A stretch of DNA of 64,000 nucleotides, taken from the NCBI RefSeq assembly GCF_003149745.1, contig NZ_QGEG01000006.1:41626-105625 (forward strand). Reading direction: 5' to 3'. Positions within the stretch are counted from its first letter, which is position 1. Every line of letters begins with the position of its first letter. Both the position numbers and the translations under genes were made by a program. Below are positions 26,559 to 34,424 of this stretch, piece by piece. The notes under the pieces are model-generated. The model made no database searches. It was given only the letters and a program-made list of their open reading frames with translations, and was not told the origin of the DNA. This stretch comes from Flagellimonas aquimarina (GTDB taxonomy: Bacteria; Bacteroidota; Bacteroidia; Flavobacteriales; Flavobacteriaceae).

Positions 26559-27065
26559 TTATAATGTTCTAAAATATTCAAGTATGGAACGGGTTTCTTC
26601 TACTGTCAAATTTTGATTGGCCATAGCGGCACCGTTAAATTCGATTAGCAAATCTTTGGCACAACGATCCTGTTCGGTCATTAGTTTAGGGTCTAGAATC
26701 ATATTCATAATCCACTCTGGACTTCTTCTTTTCATAATACCTCTTGGAGATGGTCCAATGAATCTTTTGTCCAATTTGTGACAGGCAGTACAGTTTGTAT
26801 TGTAGATGGCCTCACCTGCATTAGCCATTTCCATATCAATCTCCGGATCAAGTGTGATGGATTTTATTTGCCCTACTCCTTTTTCATCTAAGGTGACGCG
26901 CTGTGAAGCTGGAACTTCATCTGTTGCAGTAGATGTTTCTACCGTTTTTTCAGTAGATTTTGTGCGATCTACACTAAAACCATCTTTCTTTTTTTCTTCT
27001 TTGCCACCACAAGCAACAAGTAGCAGAGAGAACATTAGTGCCGATAATACGATATTGATTTTCAT
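26559..27065 (-). CDS. Class I cytochrome c lipoprotein, probable NosZ electron donor
   Basis: This 168-residue lipoprotein (Cys19, LLVACG) has a charged linker followed by a mono-heme cytochrome c domain. The heme motif is C92-T-A-C95-H96, and a Met axial ligand probably lies in GAAMANQNLT. It is the first gene of the nosZ operon, and its promoter carries the CRP/FNR-like module described separately. Cytochromes of this type feed electrons to NosZ in bacteria without NosR. The partner role is inferred. Confidence 0.88.
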   Translation of the reverse strand: MKINIVLSALMFSLLLVACGGKEEKKKDGFSVDRTKSTEKTVETSTATDEVPASQRVTLDEKGVGQIKSITLDPEIDMEMANAGEAIYNTNCTACHKLDKRFIGPSPRGIMKRRSPEWIMNMILDPKLMTEQDRCAKDLLIEFNGAAMANQNLTVEETRSILEYFRTL

Positions 27066-27089
27066 ACAGGGATATTTTTATTAAATGTT

Positions 27090-27160
27090 CAAAAATAGAC
27101 AGGCTAAACTGCTTAAAACATGACAATTATCATATAAAGGATAAAAATGTCTTTTAATCT
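27090..27160 (-). promoter_or_regulatory. nosZ operon promoter module with CRP/FNR-like palindrome
   Basis: On the minus strand a -7 box TATTTTTG (27097-27090) has a palindrome TGA-N6-TCA (27121-27132) centred 33 bp upstream, which puts it near -40. A second conserved element (ATAAAAATGTCTTTT on the plus strand, 27141-27155) lies further upstream. The same layout recurs at 31130-31200. It is divergent from the Rrf2 gene and may control both. Confidence 0.8.
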
Positions 27161-27187
27161 TTATATTTATTTTAAAACCTCTTGTAA

Positions 27188-27619
27188 ATGATATCCAATT
27201 CCTCTAAATATGCTGTTAAGGCGGTTCTCTACCTTGCACTAAATTCATCTGAAAGCCACAAAATATTGGCAAAAGATATCAGCAGTCCCACCAATATTCC
27301 AAAAGCCTATTTGGCTAAGGTATTGCAAGAGCTCTCGAGACATAATATTGTCTCTTCTGTAAAAGGACCTGGAGGAGGTTTTTATCTTTCAGAAGACAAC
27401 AAGAAAATTCCTATAATGAAAATTATACATGTTATCGATGGGGACAATAGACTTACTTCGTGCATGCTCAGTCTGCAGGAGTGTGATGAGGAAAATCCAT
27501 GTCCTATGCATGATCTTGTTGGCAATACAAAAGTTAATTTTGTGAAGAATTTGGAACAAAACACGGTTGAAGACTTGGTTGAAGACATTCGCGAGGGGAA
27601 ATCCTTCTTACCATTATAA
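27188..27619 (+). CDS. Rrf2 family transcriptional regulator with Fe-S cysteines
   Basis: This 143-residue regulator has an N-terminal winged helix (MISNSSKYAVKAVLYLALNS) with the recognition segment GPGGGFYL. Three cysteines C92-x6-C99-x5-C105 (SCMLSLQEC, CPMH) fit the Fe-S-binding loop of NsrR/IscR/RsrR-type proteins. It is divergent from the cytochrome c-nosZ operon, so it is a good candidate for an NO or redox regulator of nos genes. Spacing of the first two cysteines (x6) differs from the usual x5. Confidence 0.88.
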   Translation: MISNSSKYAVKAVLYLALNSSESHKILAKDISSPTNIPKAYLAKVLQELSRHNIVSSVKGPGGGFYLSEDNKKIPIMKIIHVIDGDNRLTSCMLSLQECDEENPCPMHDLVGNTKVNFVKNLEQNTVEDLVEDIREGKSFLPL

Positions 27620-27634
27620 TATCTATGGAAAGAT

Positions 27635-27665
27635 AAAAGACCATCCTTGGTTGAATGGCCTTTTT
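27635..27665. terminator. Bidirectional hairpin between convergent genes
   Basis: An imperfect stem (AAAAGaCCAT/ATGGcCTTTT, one A-C mismatch) lies between the Rrf2 stop and the stop of the Met/His-rich lipoprotein gene. It has A-rich and T-rich flanks, so it could serve both strands. Confidence 0.6.
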
Positions 27666-27691
27666 AAACAAACAATAAAACTGAACTACTT

Positions 27692-28549
27692 TTAGAACTC
27701 TATTTCAAAAAATAGACTACTACTTTCATTTTCTTCTGTAATATCTTCTCCTTTTAAAATTTCTCCACTTTCGTTTTCCAATTTTAGATTTATTTTCCAA
27801 TAGCCGGTCATGGTCAACGACAGTTTTCCCATGTATATACCAGAAGATGTGTTAAAAAACAGGTCTTTGTTGTTTGGTGAACTATGATTGCCCATACCAG
27901 GCATTCTAGGGTCAATATGTACTTTGTAATTTTCCACGGCAGGGAATGACATCATATTTTCCATTTTGAACAGCATAGCTGCAAAATCATTGACTGCAAC
28001 TTCTGGGTTCATGGGCATCATGGCTAAAACATATCTGGTATCGTCACTTCCCATAAATACATTTACTGTTTTTTTACCATCTAACGGGGTACGGACTTCA
28101 ATACGTTCAGTAGCATTATAGGTTTGCCCTTCAATAGTGTATTCTATGGTCATTTCCCAATATTCATCAGCATTTCCAGGCATTTGAAATACTGTATAAC
28201 CTGTATAAACTGAGGCATCATTGGTTTTGGATACGGTTGAATTTGGGCAAGAGTGCATCATTGATGTCATATGCATTACTGGTTTCCAAGAAACCTCTGC
28301 ATTGGAGATATAGCTATCAGAAGCATCATCTTTAATACGAAAGAAGAGTTCATTGTACCCTACGGTGAACTGTTGCTGCTCGGAGTAGATTTCTACACTA
28401 TGGTTGTTGGCCGTAAAACTGGTTAACATATTGTAATCCTCCAATGGATTTTCAGATATGACAATAGGATCATCATTATCATTATCTGAACAGGAGAAAA
28501 AAGTTGTCGATAGTATAAGTGCGGTAAATAAAATTTTAATTATTTTCAT
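27692..28549 (-). CDS. Met/His-rich lipoprotein linked to copper receptor
   Basis: This 285-residue lipoprotein (Cys20, TTFFSC) consists of two beta-rich regions. The first carries MHMTSMMHSCPNS and the second HIDPRMPGMGNHSS, both dense in Met and His as in extracytoplasmic copper-binding proteins. The second half resembles YtkA-like domains (GYWKINLKLENESGE). It follows the OprC-like receptor in the same operon. Copper capture or transfer across the periplasm is inferred from residues and context, with no named family assigned. Confidence 0.7.
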   Translation of the reverse strand: MKIIKILFTALILSTTFFSCSDNDNDDPIVISENPLEDYNMLTSFTANNHSVEIYSEQQQFTVGYNELFFRIKDDASDSYISNAEVSWKPVMHMTSMMHSCPNSTVSKTNDASVYTGYTVFQMPGNADEYWEMTIEYTIEGQTYNATERIEVRTPLDGKKTVNVFMGSDDTRYVLAMMPMNPEVAVNDFAAMLFKMENMMSFPAVENYKVHIDPRMPGMGNHSSPNNKDLFFNTSSGIYMGKLSLTMTGYWKINLKLENESGEILKGEDITEENESSSLFFEIEF

Positions 28550-28585
28550 TATGTTGTTTTATAGTATAATTTATTGTCTATTACT

Positions 28586-30652
28586 TTAGTTAATGGCATA
28601 CGAAACGGTCATGAAAAAGTTACGCCCCATGCGAGGTATATTGTTCCAATCCGTGTATGTGGAATAGAATTCGTCAAAAATGTTTTCAACACCTGTCTTA
28701 ATATAAACAGCATCCTTGTTGATGGAGAAAGATTTGCCCAAGGCCATAGAAAAAACCGTGTAAGCATTGCTGCGGTCTTCTCCAAAAACAGGATTGAAGT
28801 TTACTTGGTCCGCTGCTCCACGCATGGTTAGTGAACCCGAAAAGGTTCCTGTGGTATATTGTACCATGGAATTATAGGCTATTGGACTTATAAAGGGCAG
28901 GTTTTGCCCATCTTGGTCCGTTCCCCTGTGATAGGATATTAATCCCGTCCAAAGGAGTTCTGGGGTAACCTCATATTTGGTATCTAAAGAAATGTTGTAC
29001 AAATTGGCATATTCCAAGTTTTTATATACCTTGACTCCTTCTGCGCCAATGGTCATAACGCTTAAATCTGGATTTACCTCTCCAATGATAAAATCCATAG
29101 TGTGGAAGTAGTTGGCCTCAACACCTATAGTTAGTTTTTTCATTGGTAAGGAAACCTTGACATTGGTTTCGATTGCTTTTTCATTTTTTAAGTCCGGGTC
29201 ACCTATATAATCATGGTTGTCAAAACTGTTGAACAGATAAAACCCAAAACCTTCAGAAACAGAAGGTGCACGATCGCCGTAGGAGAGTCCACCATTAACA
29301 TGAAGCATTTTGAACTTTTTATGGTAAGCCGCGGAAACACTTTTTAGAAAACGGGCCTGTCTTTGGCTCATTTCAGGATAAAAAATCCTAAGACTGTTGA
29401 GACCAAATTCATCCGCAACATTAAAACCTTGTACGGCTAACCTTGTAGAAAGTTTTAAAGAACCTTCTTTAAGACTGATTTCGTCCTCGGCATAAAAACC
29501 AGAATTAATCATACGTACATCTGGCCAAGTTAACATGAACATTTCCCGCTCATTTGGATTGATGGGATACATAGTCATTTCGGCCAAAGAGCGATTGTAA
29601 AAACCATCTAATTTGAGCAGAAACTGATGTTTGTCCATTGTTAACTCCGTTTGGGAGTAGTACCCGTAGGTATCGCTCCATCCAGGCATGTCCATTCTAA
29701 TTGGCACATCTGGTCTTTGGCTGTCATCCATGATATGTGTTATGGAGTTGGCATAAAGCTTTGTTTCCCAATTTTTAAAATCGCCAATAAAACGGGACTG
29801 TACCCAGCTTATGGAACCAATAAACGCCCTAGCTAATGAAACGTCCATGGGTAGGGCAGGGTAGCCAACATTTTTTGCTTCATCATAGATAAAACTTGCC
29901 AATAACTGCTGGTCGTCTGAAATTTTATAACCTGCATTTGCTGATATGTTATATTTTTCAAACTGAGAAAATGCAACCTCACCACCACCTGCGGTATAAT
30001 TTTCCGCCTTTCTATAAATGATATCGGTATCTATATAGAATTGTTCGTCAGAGTAGTTCAGCTCACCTCCTATAATTTGGGCTTCATTGTTGGTTTCACC
30101 ACCGGTTTCCACAGAGCCTACCCACCCTTTAGGTTTAAAATTGCTTTTTTCGAGCCTTAAATCAATACCTCCCCCTATGGTCGTCCCTTGTTCTGCGCCC
30201 TGTTGACCAGATGCCACATGAACATCGGAGAGGTTAGAAACATCTACATAGGAAGTTATTGGGTCCATTTTGTCCGTGCATGCGCCAAAAACCCGCATGC
30301 CATCAATAGTGATAGACAAGCGTTCTGAACTCATGTCATTAAGGACCGGTTCCCAGGCGTATGCTCCTCTTTTTATCATGTTCACTTTGTTAGAGGATTC
30401 TAGATATTCATCTAAAGTGGACAAGGGTTTATGGTGCGATTTATGTTCCAGTGCTTTGTTGTAGGAAGAAATTACAATGACCTCTTCTAAATGAACAGGT
30501 AATATAGAGTCTGTCACTAGGTCTACTTTTGATTCTTGTGCCGTACTAAAGCAATGGAATACCATTGCAAGCAGAACCGGAAAGAACAGTTTTGTTTTTT
30601 TTAGGGTACCAATAGTAGAATGGCTGAGCCCAATACTATATTCGGTTTTCAT
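28586..30652 (-). CDS. TonB-dependent outer-membrane copper receptor, OprC/NosA-like
   Basis: This 688-residue TonB-dependent receptor has a signal peptide, a plug domain with a TonB-box-like segment (LEEVIVISSYN) and a C-terminal beta-barrel ending in aromatic residues (FFMTVSYAIN). The plug has C125-T-D-K-M129 (GACTDKMDP) and the barrel loop has H306-I-M308. The CxxxM and HxM pairs, 181 residues apart, match the Cu(I) site reported for Pseudomonas OprC. NosA of P. stutzeri is a related copper receptor needed for NosZ. There is no N-terminal carboxypeptidase-like domain. It shares the promoter module of the nosZ operon. Confidence 0.88.
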   Translation of the reverse strand: MKTEYSIGLSHSTIGTLKKTKLFFPVLLAMVFHCFSTAQESKVDLVTDSILPVHLEEVIVISSYNKALEHKSHHKPLSTLDEYLESSNKVNMIKRGAYAWEPVLNDMSSERLSITIDGMRVFGACTDKMDPITSYVDVSNLSDVHVASGQQGAEQGTTIGGGIDLRLEKSNFKPKGWVGSVETGGETNNEAQIIGGELNYSDEQFYIDTDIIYRKAENYTAGGGEVAFSQFEKYNISANAGYKISDDQQLLASFIYDEAKNVGYPALPMDVSLARAFIGSISWVQSRFIGDFKNWETKLYANSITHIMDDSQRPDVPIRMDMPGWSDTYGYYSQTELTMDKHQFLLKLDGFYNRSLAEMTMYPINPNEREMFMLTWPDVRMINSGFYAEDEISLKEGSLKLSTRLAVQGFNVADEFGLNSLRIFYPEMSQRQARFLKSVSAAYHKKFKMLHVNGGLSYGDRAPSVSEGFGFYLFNSFDNHDYIGDPDLKNEKAIETNVKVSLPMKKLTIGVEANYFHTMDFIIGEVNPDLSVMTIGAEGVKVYKNLEYANLYNISLDTKYEVTPELLWTGLISYHRGTDQDGQNLPFISPIAYNSMVQYTTGTFSGSLTMRGAADQVNFNPVFGEDRSNAYTVFSMALGKSFSINKDAVYIKTGVENIFDEFYSTYTDWNNIPRMGRNFFMTVSYAIN

Positions 30653-30747
30653 AAGATTATATTTTAAACTAATTCAGAAGGTGACGGGTACACACTTTCT
30701 TTGGATAAAAAATCATCCAAATGGAAAAGCAAGTACAACAGTTTGAA

Positions 30748-31125
30748 TTAGGATACTTCTGGTGGCTCAGAAATCTCTGAAACAAATGGAGTTGAAATCA
30801 ATAGGGAAACAAATTTGAAATTGTCTTTTGCCCCTTGCAATAAATCTTCCCCAAAGTCGATTTGGGCAGACAATTTATAGAAGAAAATATGTTGAACTTC
30901 AGTCTGGGATTGTTTTTCTCCAAATGGATTTTCTTCACTTTCCTTGGATTCTTTGGCCAACAATTTGGAGAGGTAACATTTTCCGTCGCAATTCAAAGCA
31001 GGTTTGTCCCTATTTTCACATAGGTTGTTTACGATGTAATTATAGTTTACAATATACTCAGCTATAGGATATAGGGGTTTAGCCAATATGGACAGTGAGA
31101 ATAATATGATTGTGACATTTTTCAC
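30748..31125 (-). CDS. Small membrane-anchored Cys-rich protein upstream of copper receptor
   Basis: This 125-residue protein has one N-terminal membrane helix followed by NNLCENRDKPALNCDGKCYLSKLL, with three cysteines at C36, C46 and C50. I recognise the CxxN/xKxxPxLxCxGKCyLxK pattern as a recurrent Bacteroidota small membrane protein found beside metal and iron receptors, but no function is known. It opens the copper-receptor operon, 95 nt before the receptor. The C-terminal half is acidic and polar. The cysteines suggest metal binding. Confidence 0.7.
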   Translation of the reverse strand: MKNVTIILFSLSILAKPLYPIAEYIVNYNYIVNNLCENRDKPALNCDGKCYLSKLLAKESKESEENPFGEKQSQTEVQHIFFYKLSAQIDFGEDLLQGAKDNFKFVSLLISTPFVSEISEPPEVS

Positions 31126-31129
31126 AGCT

Positions 31130-31200
31130 CAAAAGTAACGCCACTGCTATGGGGAAAACATGATAATTATCAGAATTAAGATAAAAATGTCTTTTTCTAT
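31130..31200 (-). promoter_or_regulatory. Copper-receptor operon promoter module matching the nosZ module
   Basis: On the minus strand a -7 box TACTTTTG (31137-31130) has palindrome TGATAATTATCA (31161-31172) centred 33 bp upstream, then the same ATAAAAATGTCTTTT element at 31181-31195. Spacing is identical to 27090-27160. The predicted start site is at or next to the ATG at 31125, so the leader is very short. Confidence 0.8.
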
Positions 31201-31218
31201 TTTATTCGACTAAAATGG

Positions 31219-31294
31219 GAAAACAAAAAAGTCCTAAAACTTGATGGTTTTAGGACTTTTGGAACAATTTGCAGAAACTAATTTGTGACCTGAC
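31219..31294. repeat. Left copy of 76-bp direct repeat with tRNA-Lys 3' end (att-like)
   Basis: This segment matches 44608-44683 at 70 of 76 positions. It contains a terminator hairpin (AAAAGTCCTAAAAC/GTTTTAGGACTTTT, 31227-31260) and ends with TGACCTGAC, which is the last 9 nt of tRNA-Lys on the opposite strand. No tRNA body follows. This layout is that of an attachment-site remnant left by an element inserted at the tRNA 3' end. Confidence 0.8.
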
Positions 31295-31335
31295 AAGTGT
31301 CTTTTTGAACACCAGTTAGCTTAAATAATACTGCG

Positions 31336-32628
31336 TCATTTGCCACTTAATGATTTTCTGAGGACACTAACCGGTATGTCGCCGTGTTTTAAAACTTCTT
31401 GATGAAAGGTCTTAAAATCAAAATCTGACTTCGTTTTTGCACTTTCAAGCAATTCCAGAAACATTTTTGCCCCATATTTATAAGTAATAACTTGTGCAGG
31501 CCAGCGTTTCATCCTGTTGATTTCCCGAAGTGCAATATCATCTTGGCCTTTTATATGTTCTTTCCAAAAGGCCATAGCCTTATCATCTGACCAACCATAG
31601 TAGTTCAAAGCAACGTCCAAGCATACTCTTACAGACCTGACCAAATCCCACTCCCATTTGCCGTACTCATCATAAATTGTTTCAAATATTCCTAGCTCAT
31701 TACCCAAGTATTCCACATAAGCACCCCAACCTTCTGCATAGCCGGGGTACCAAAACAGGTTTTGGATTTCTGTTCTTTTGACGATGCTATTGACCATAGA
31801 CTGATAATGGTGCCCAGGTATGGCCTCATGGGCATAAAACCATCTTAGCTGTCTTTTATTAAAAGGCTTGTCAAAAACATTATAAAAAAATGTACTGTTG
31901 CTGTAATAAGCGGGAGCATGGGACAATTCTTTATTGGTTCCCCTTGCAATTTTCACCTCTGGTATGCCCGAAACGTAAGGTAATAAACCATTGGCAAGCA
32001 CTCCGACCTTTAATTTAATTTCTTCAAATGCTTTTTGAATATCATCAGGGTTATCAAAGAAAAAGGTTTCGTCGCCTAGATATTCATGAAATTCTTTTTC
32101 AGACAAACCGGACGATTCCTGCAGCCTTTTCATATTGGACTTTACAATTTCAATTTCAGCCAAGCCAAATCTGAACATCTGCTCCGGTTTCACCTCAGCA
32201 TCAACCCAAAGCTTTAATAAATAGGCATACCATTTTTTTCCATTTGGTATGCTGTGAATACTTTTTGAATCGTCCAACTCAGTATTATAGTCCCATTGTT
32301 TTTCCAAAGAAATTCGCTCTAGGCGCAAAGCAATTTCATATTGCATTAGCTGATAATCCAACTTCTGATAGTCATCCAAATTGGTCAAGCTTACATCATC
32401 CAATTTCTCTTTAAATGCTTTATAAAAATTTTCTTGGCCTCGAATCTCTTTGGGTGGCTTTATCATTATTAAGCCTTGGGTGTAATTAATATGAAAATCA
32501 GATTGTTGTAAATGTATATGCCCATCGATAAAGTCCTTTCTCAAGTCTTCAAAATTGATGTTTTGGGAAGTTCCCATTTGAACAACGAACAGTATTAGTA
32601 CGAGTATTTTAAATTTTCTATTGCTCAT
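31336..32628 (-). CDS. DUF885 family exported metallopeptidase-like protein
   Basis: This 430-residue exported protein has a signal peptide (MSNRKFKILVLILFVVQMGTSQ). The metal-site motif AHEAIPGHHYQ (H267, E268, H273, H274) is the DUF885 signature, related to HExxH peptidases. Length is shorter than the 550-600 common in the family. The C-terminus keeps the conserved RWPAQVITYKYGAKMFLELL stretch. It is the last gene of the hydrolase operon and directly abuts the PD40 gene. Confidence 0.88.
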   Translation of the reverse strand: MSNRKFKILVLILFVVQMGTSQNINFEDLRKDFIDGHIHLQQSDFHINYTQGLIMIKPPKEIRGQENFYKAFKEKLDDVSLTNLDDYQKLDYQLMQYEIALRLERISLEKQWDYNTELDDSKSIHSIPNGKKWYAYLLKLWVDAEVKPEQMFRFGLAEIEIVKSNMKRLQESSGLSEKEFHEYLGDETFFFDNPDDIQKAFEEIKLKVGVLANGLLPYVSGIPEVKIARGTNKELSHAPAYYSNSTFFYNVFDKPFNKRQLRWFYAHEAIPGHHYQSMVNSIVKRTEIQNLFWYPGYAEGWGAYVEYLGNELGIFETIYDEYGKWEWDLVRSVRVCLDVALNYYGWSDDKAMAFWKEHIKGQDDIALREINRMKRWPAQVITYKYGAKMFLELLESAKTKSDFDFKTFHQEVLKHGDIPVSVLRKSLSGK

Positions 32629-34365
32629 TTATCTCCAATCTTCTTTGTTAAAAGCAGCGACATAGATATCCAAATGCCCATCAAAATTTTCTGGGTTATC
32701 TGAATCTCTAGTAGAAGTAAAGAACAGGTTTTTTCCATCAGGTGTTACAAATGGACTTCCATCCACACCTTTACTATTTAACGACCGCATATTTTTTGGT
32801 TTGCCCCAAACACCGTTTTCTTGAAAAGCAATGTAAAGATCAGATACACCCAGGTCGCCTTCCGCGTACATGCGCACAAAGATCATAAAGGATTCATCGG
32901 GGGATACATAAGCGTCTGATTCCAATAAACTGGTGTTTATATAATCTGGAAGTGGTTCCGCTTCTTGATAACTTCCATTGACCAATTTTGAAACATAGAT
33001 ATCATAGCTGGTATCTTTATTTTCCCTGCTAAAGTATATGTTCCCTTTTCTGGTATATATTGGATAGTATTCGTTCAAAGTTGAATTGATTTCCTTCGGC
33101 AGCATTTCTGCCTTGCCCCAAGTTCCATCATTCAGTTTACTTCGCCAAATATTCCCATCTGTTCTAAGAGGCTCCGCTGATATGCCTCCCCTCATTTTAA
33201 AGAAAAGGTATTCGCCATTTTCGGTAATTTGAATATCACTTGCATCGTCGTAAGTTTTTCCACCTATTACAATTTCTTCTGGCTTGGAAAACACTCCATC
33301 GGTAATTTTACTTACTGTTATTTGCCTTTTAGTAAAATCTGAAGCCGCCCTTGTGAAATAAATTCCATCGTACTTTGAAGAAATACTGCCGCCATACTCC
33401 ACATTTTCTGTTGTGACGATACCAACTTGAAACCTAGCCGAGGTTGTTCCAGAATAGCTTGGATAACTTTCTTTTCCCAAATATTTTTCTGGGTCAAAAG
33501 AAACAATGTAATGGTTAAAAAATGTGTTGTCGTCCGTACTTCCCCTGCTACTTGTAAAAATTAGGTAGTTTTCATCTCGGGTTACAAACGGACTTCCGTC
33601 ATACCCCTCAGAATTGATGTCATCACCGAGCCATATTGGTGATGACCATACACCATTTTTACTAAAACTGATGTATAGGTCCGATTTCCCTAAATTTTGA
33701 TATCGTTCAAATCCCGCAAAAATCAAATAGCTCTCATCTGGAGCAACAAACGCGTCCCCTTCCAATTTTTGGGAATTGATAGAATAGGGGAGTGCTTTGG
33801 GTTTCCCATATACACCATGAACATATTCTGAGACGTACAGATCACTGTTTTGAGAACCATGTGGTGTAATTGAAAAATAGAGGTTCTTACTATCTGTCAT
33901 CCAAGGGTAAAATTGGTTTCCCTCTTGGTTTTGGGCAAAAAATGGTTTGGGTTGTTGCCATTCATCATTTTTTCGTTCTGACTTCCAAATGTTCCAATCG
34001 GTAATGGTATCATTTTCATGTTCTTGCATTATTGAAGAAAACAACATCATATTCCCTTCTGGATTTACATACACATCCGAATGTGGGGACCCTTCTGGTA
34101 ATGGTATTGTTTCCAAATTTTTGAATGTACCTTTTGCATAATTCATTTTGTTGATGACTGAAGCAGATTTACCCATTTTAGTAAAGTATAGCTCCTTGGT
34201 TTTGGAAACAAACACGTTATTCCATTGTATAGAATCTGTAGATAGACTTCCCAGTCCAAGTTTTACGGGCACTCTAGTGTTTGCATATTGTGCAAATTCA
34301 TCCTTAGTGTTATTGCAAGACAGCATTAACGCCAAACCTGCCATCAAAAAACAACATTTTCTCAT
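32629..34365 (-). CDS. PD40 (TolB-like beta-propeller) lipoprotein, internally duplicated
   Basis: This 578-residue lipoprotein (Cys17) is built of WD40-like PD40 repeats. A block with YLIFAGF...KSDLYISF...GYDGSPFVT...YLIFTSSRG (about residues 205-295) recurs as FMIFVRM...VSDLYIAF...GVDGSPFVT...NLFFTSTRD (about 485-574). It therefore contains two related propeller segments. Such proteins bind peptides or sugars outside the cell. No catalytic site is visible. A paralogue of half size lies immediately upstream. Confidence 0.86.
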   Translation of the reverse strand: MRKCCFLMAGLALMLSCNNTKDEFAQYANTRVPVKLGLGSLSTDSIQWNNVFVSKTKELYFTKMGKSASVINKMNYAKGTFKNLETIPLPEGSPHSDVYVNPEGNMMLFSSIMQEHENDTITDWNIWKSERKNDEWQQPKPFFAQNQEGNQFYPWMTDSKNLYFSITPHGSQNSDLYVSEYVHGVYGKPKALPYSINSQKLEGDAFVAPDESYLIFAGFERYQNLGKSDLYISFSKNGVWSSPIWLGDDINSEGYDGSPFVTRDENYLIFTSSRGSTDDNTFFNHYIVSFDPEKYLGKESYPSYSGTTSARFQVGIVTTENVEYGGSISSKYDGIYFTRAASDFTKRQITVSKITDGVFSKPEEIVIGGKTYDDASDIQITENGEYLFFKMRGGISAEPLRTDGNIWRSKLNDGTWGKAEMLPKEINSTLNEYYPIYTRKGNIYFSRENKDTSYDIYVSKLVNGSYQEAEPLPDYINTSLLESDAYVSPDESFMIFVRMYAEGDLGVSDLYIAFQENGVWGKPKNMRSLNSKGVDGSPFVTPDGKNLFFTSTRDSDNPENFDGHLDIYVAAFNKEDWR

Positions 34366-34424
34366 CTATTCTTTATTAATTTATAATTGGCGGACAAGAT
34401 TAACAGCTTCTTTTGCATATTTTT

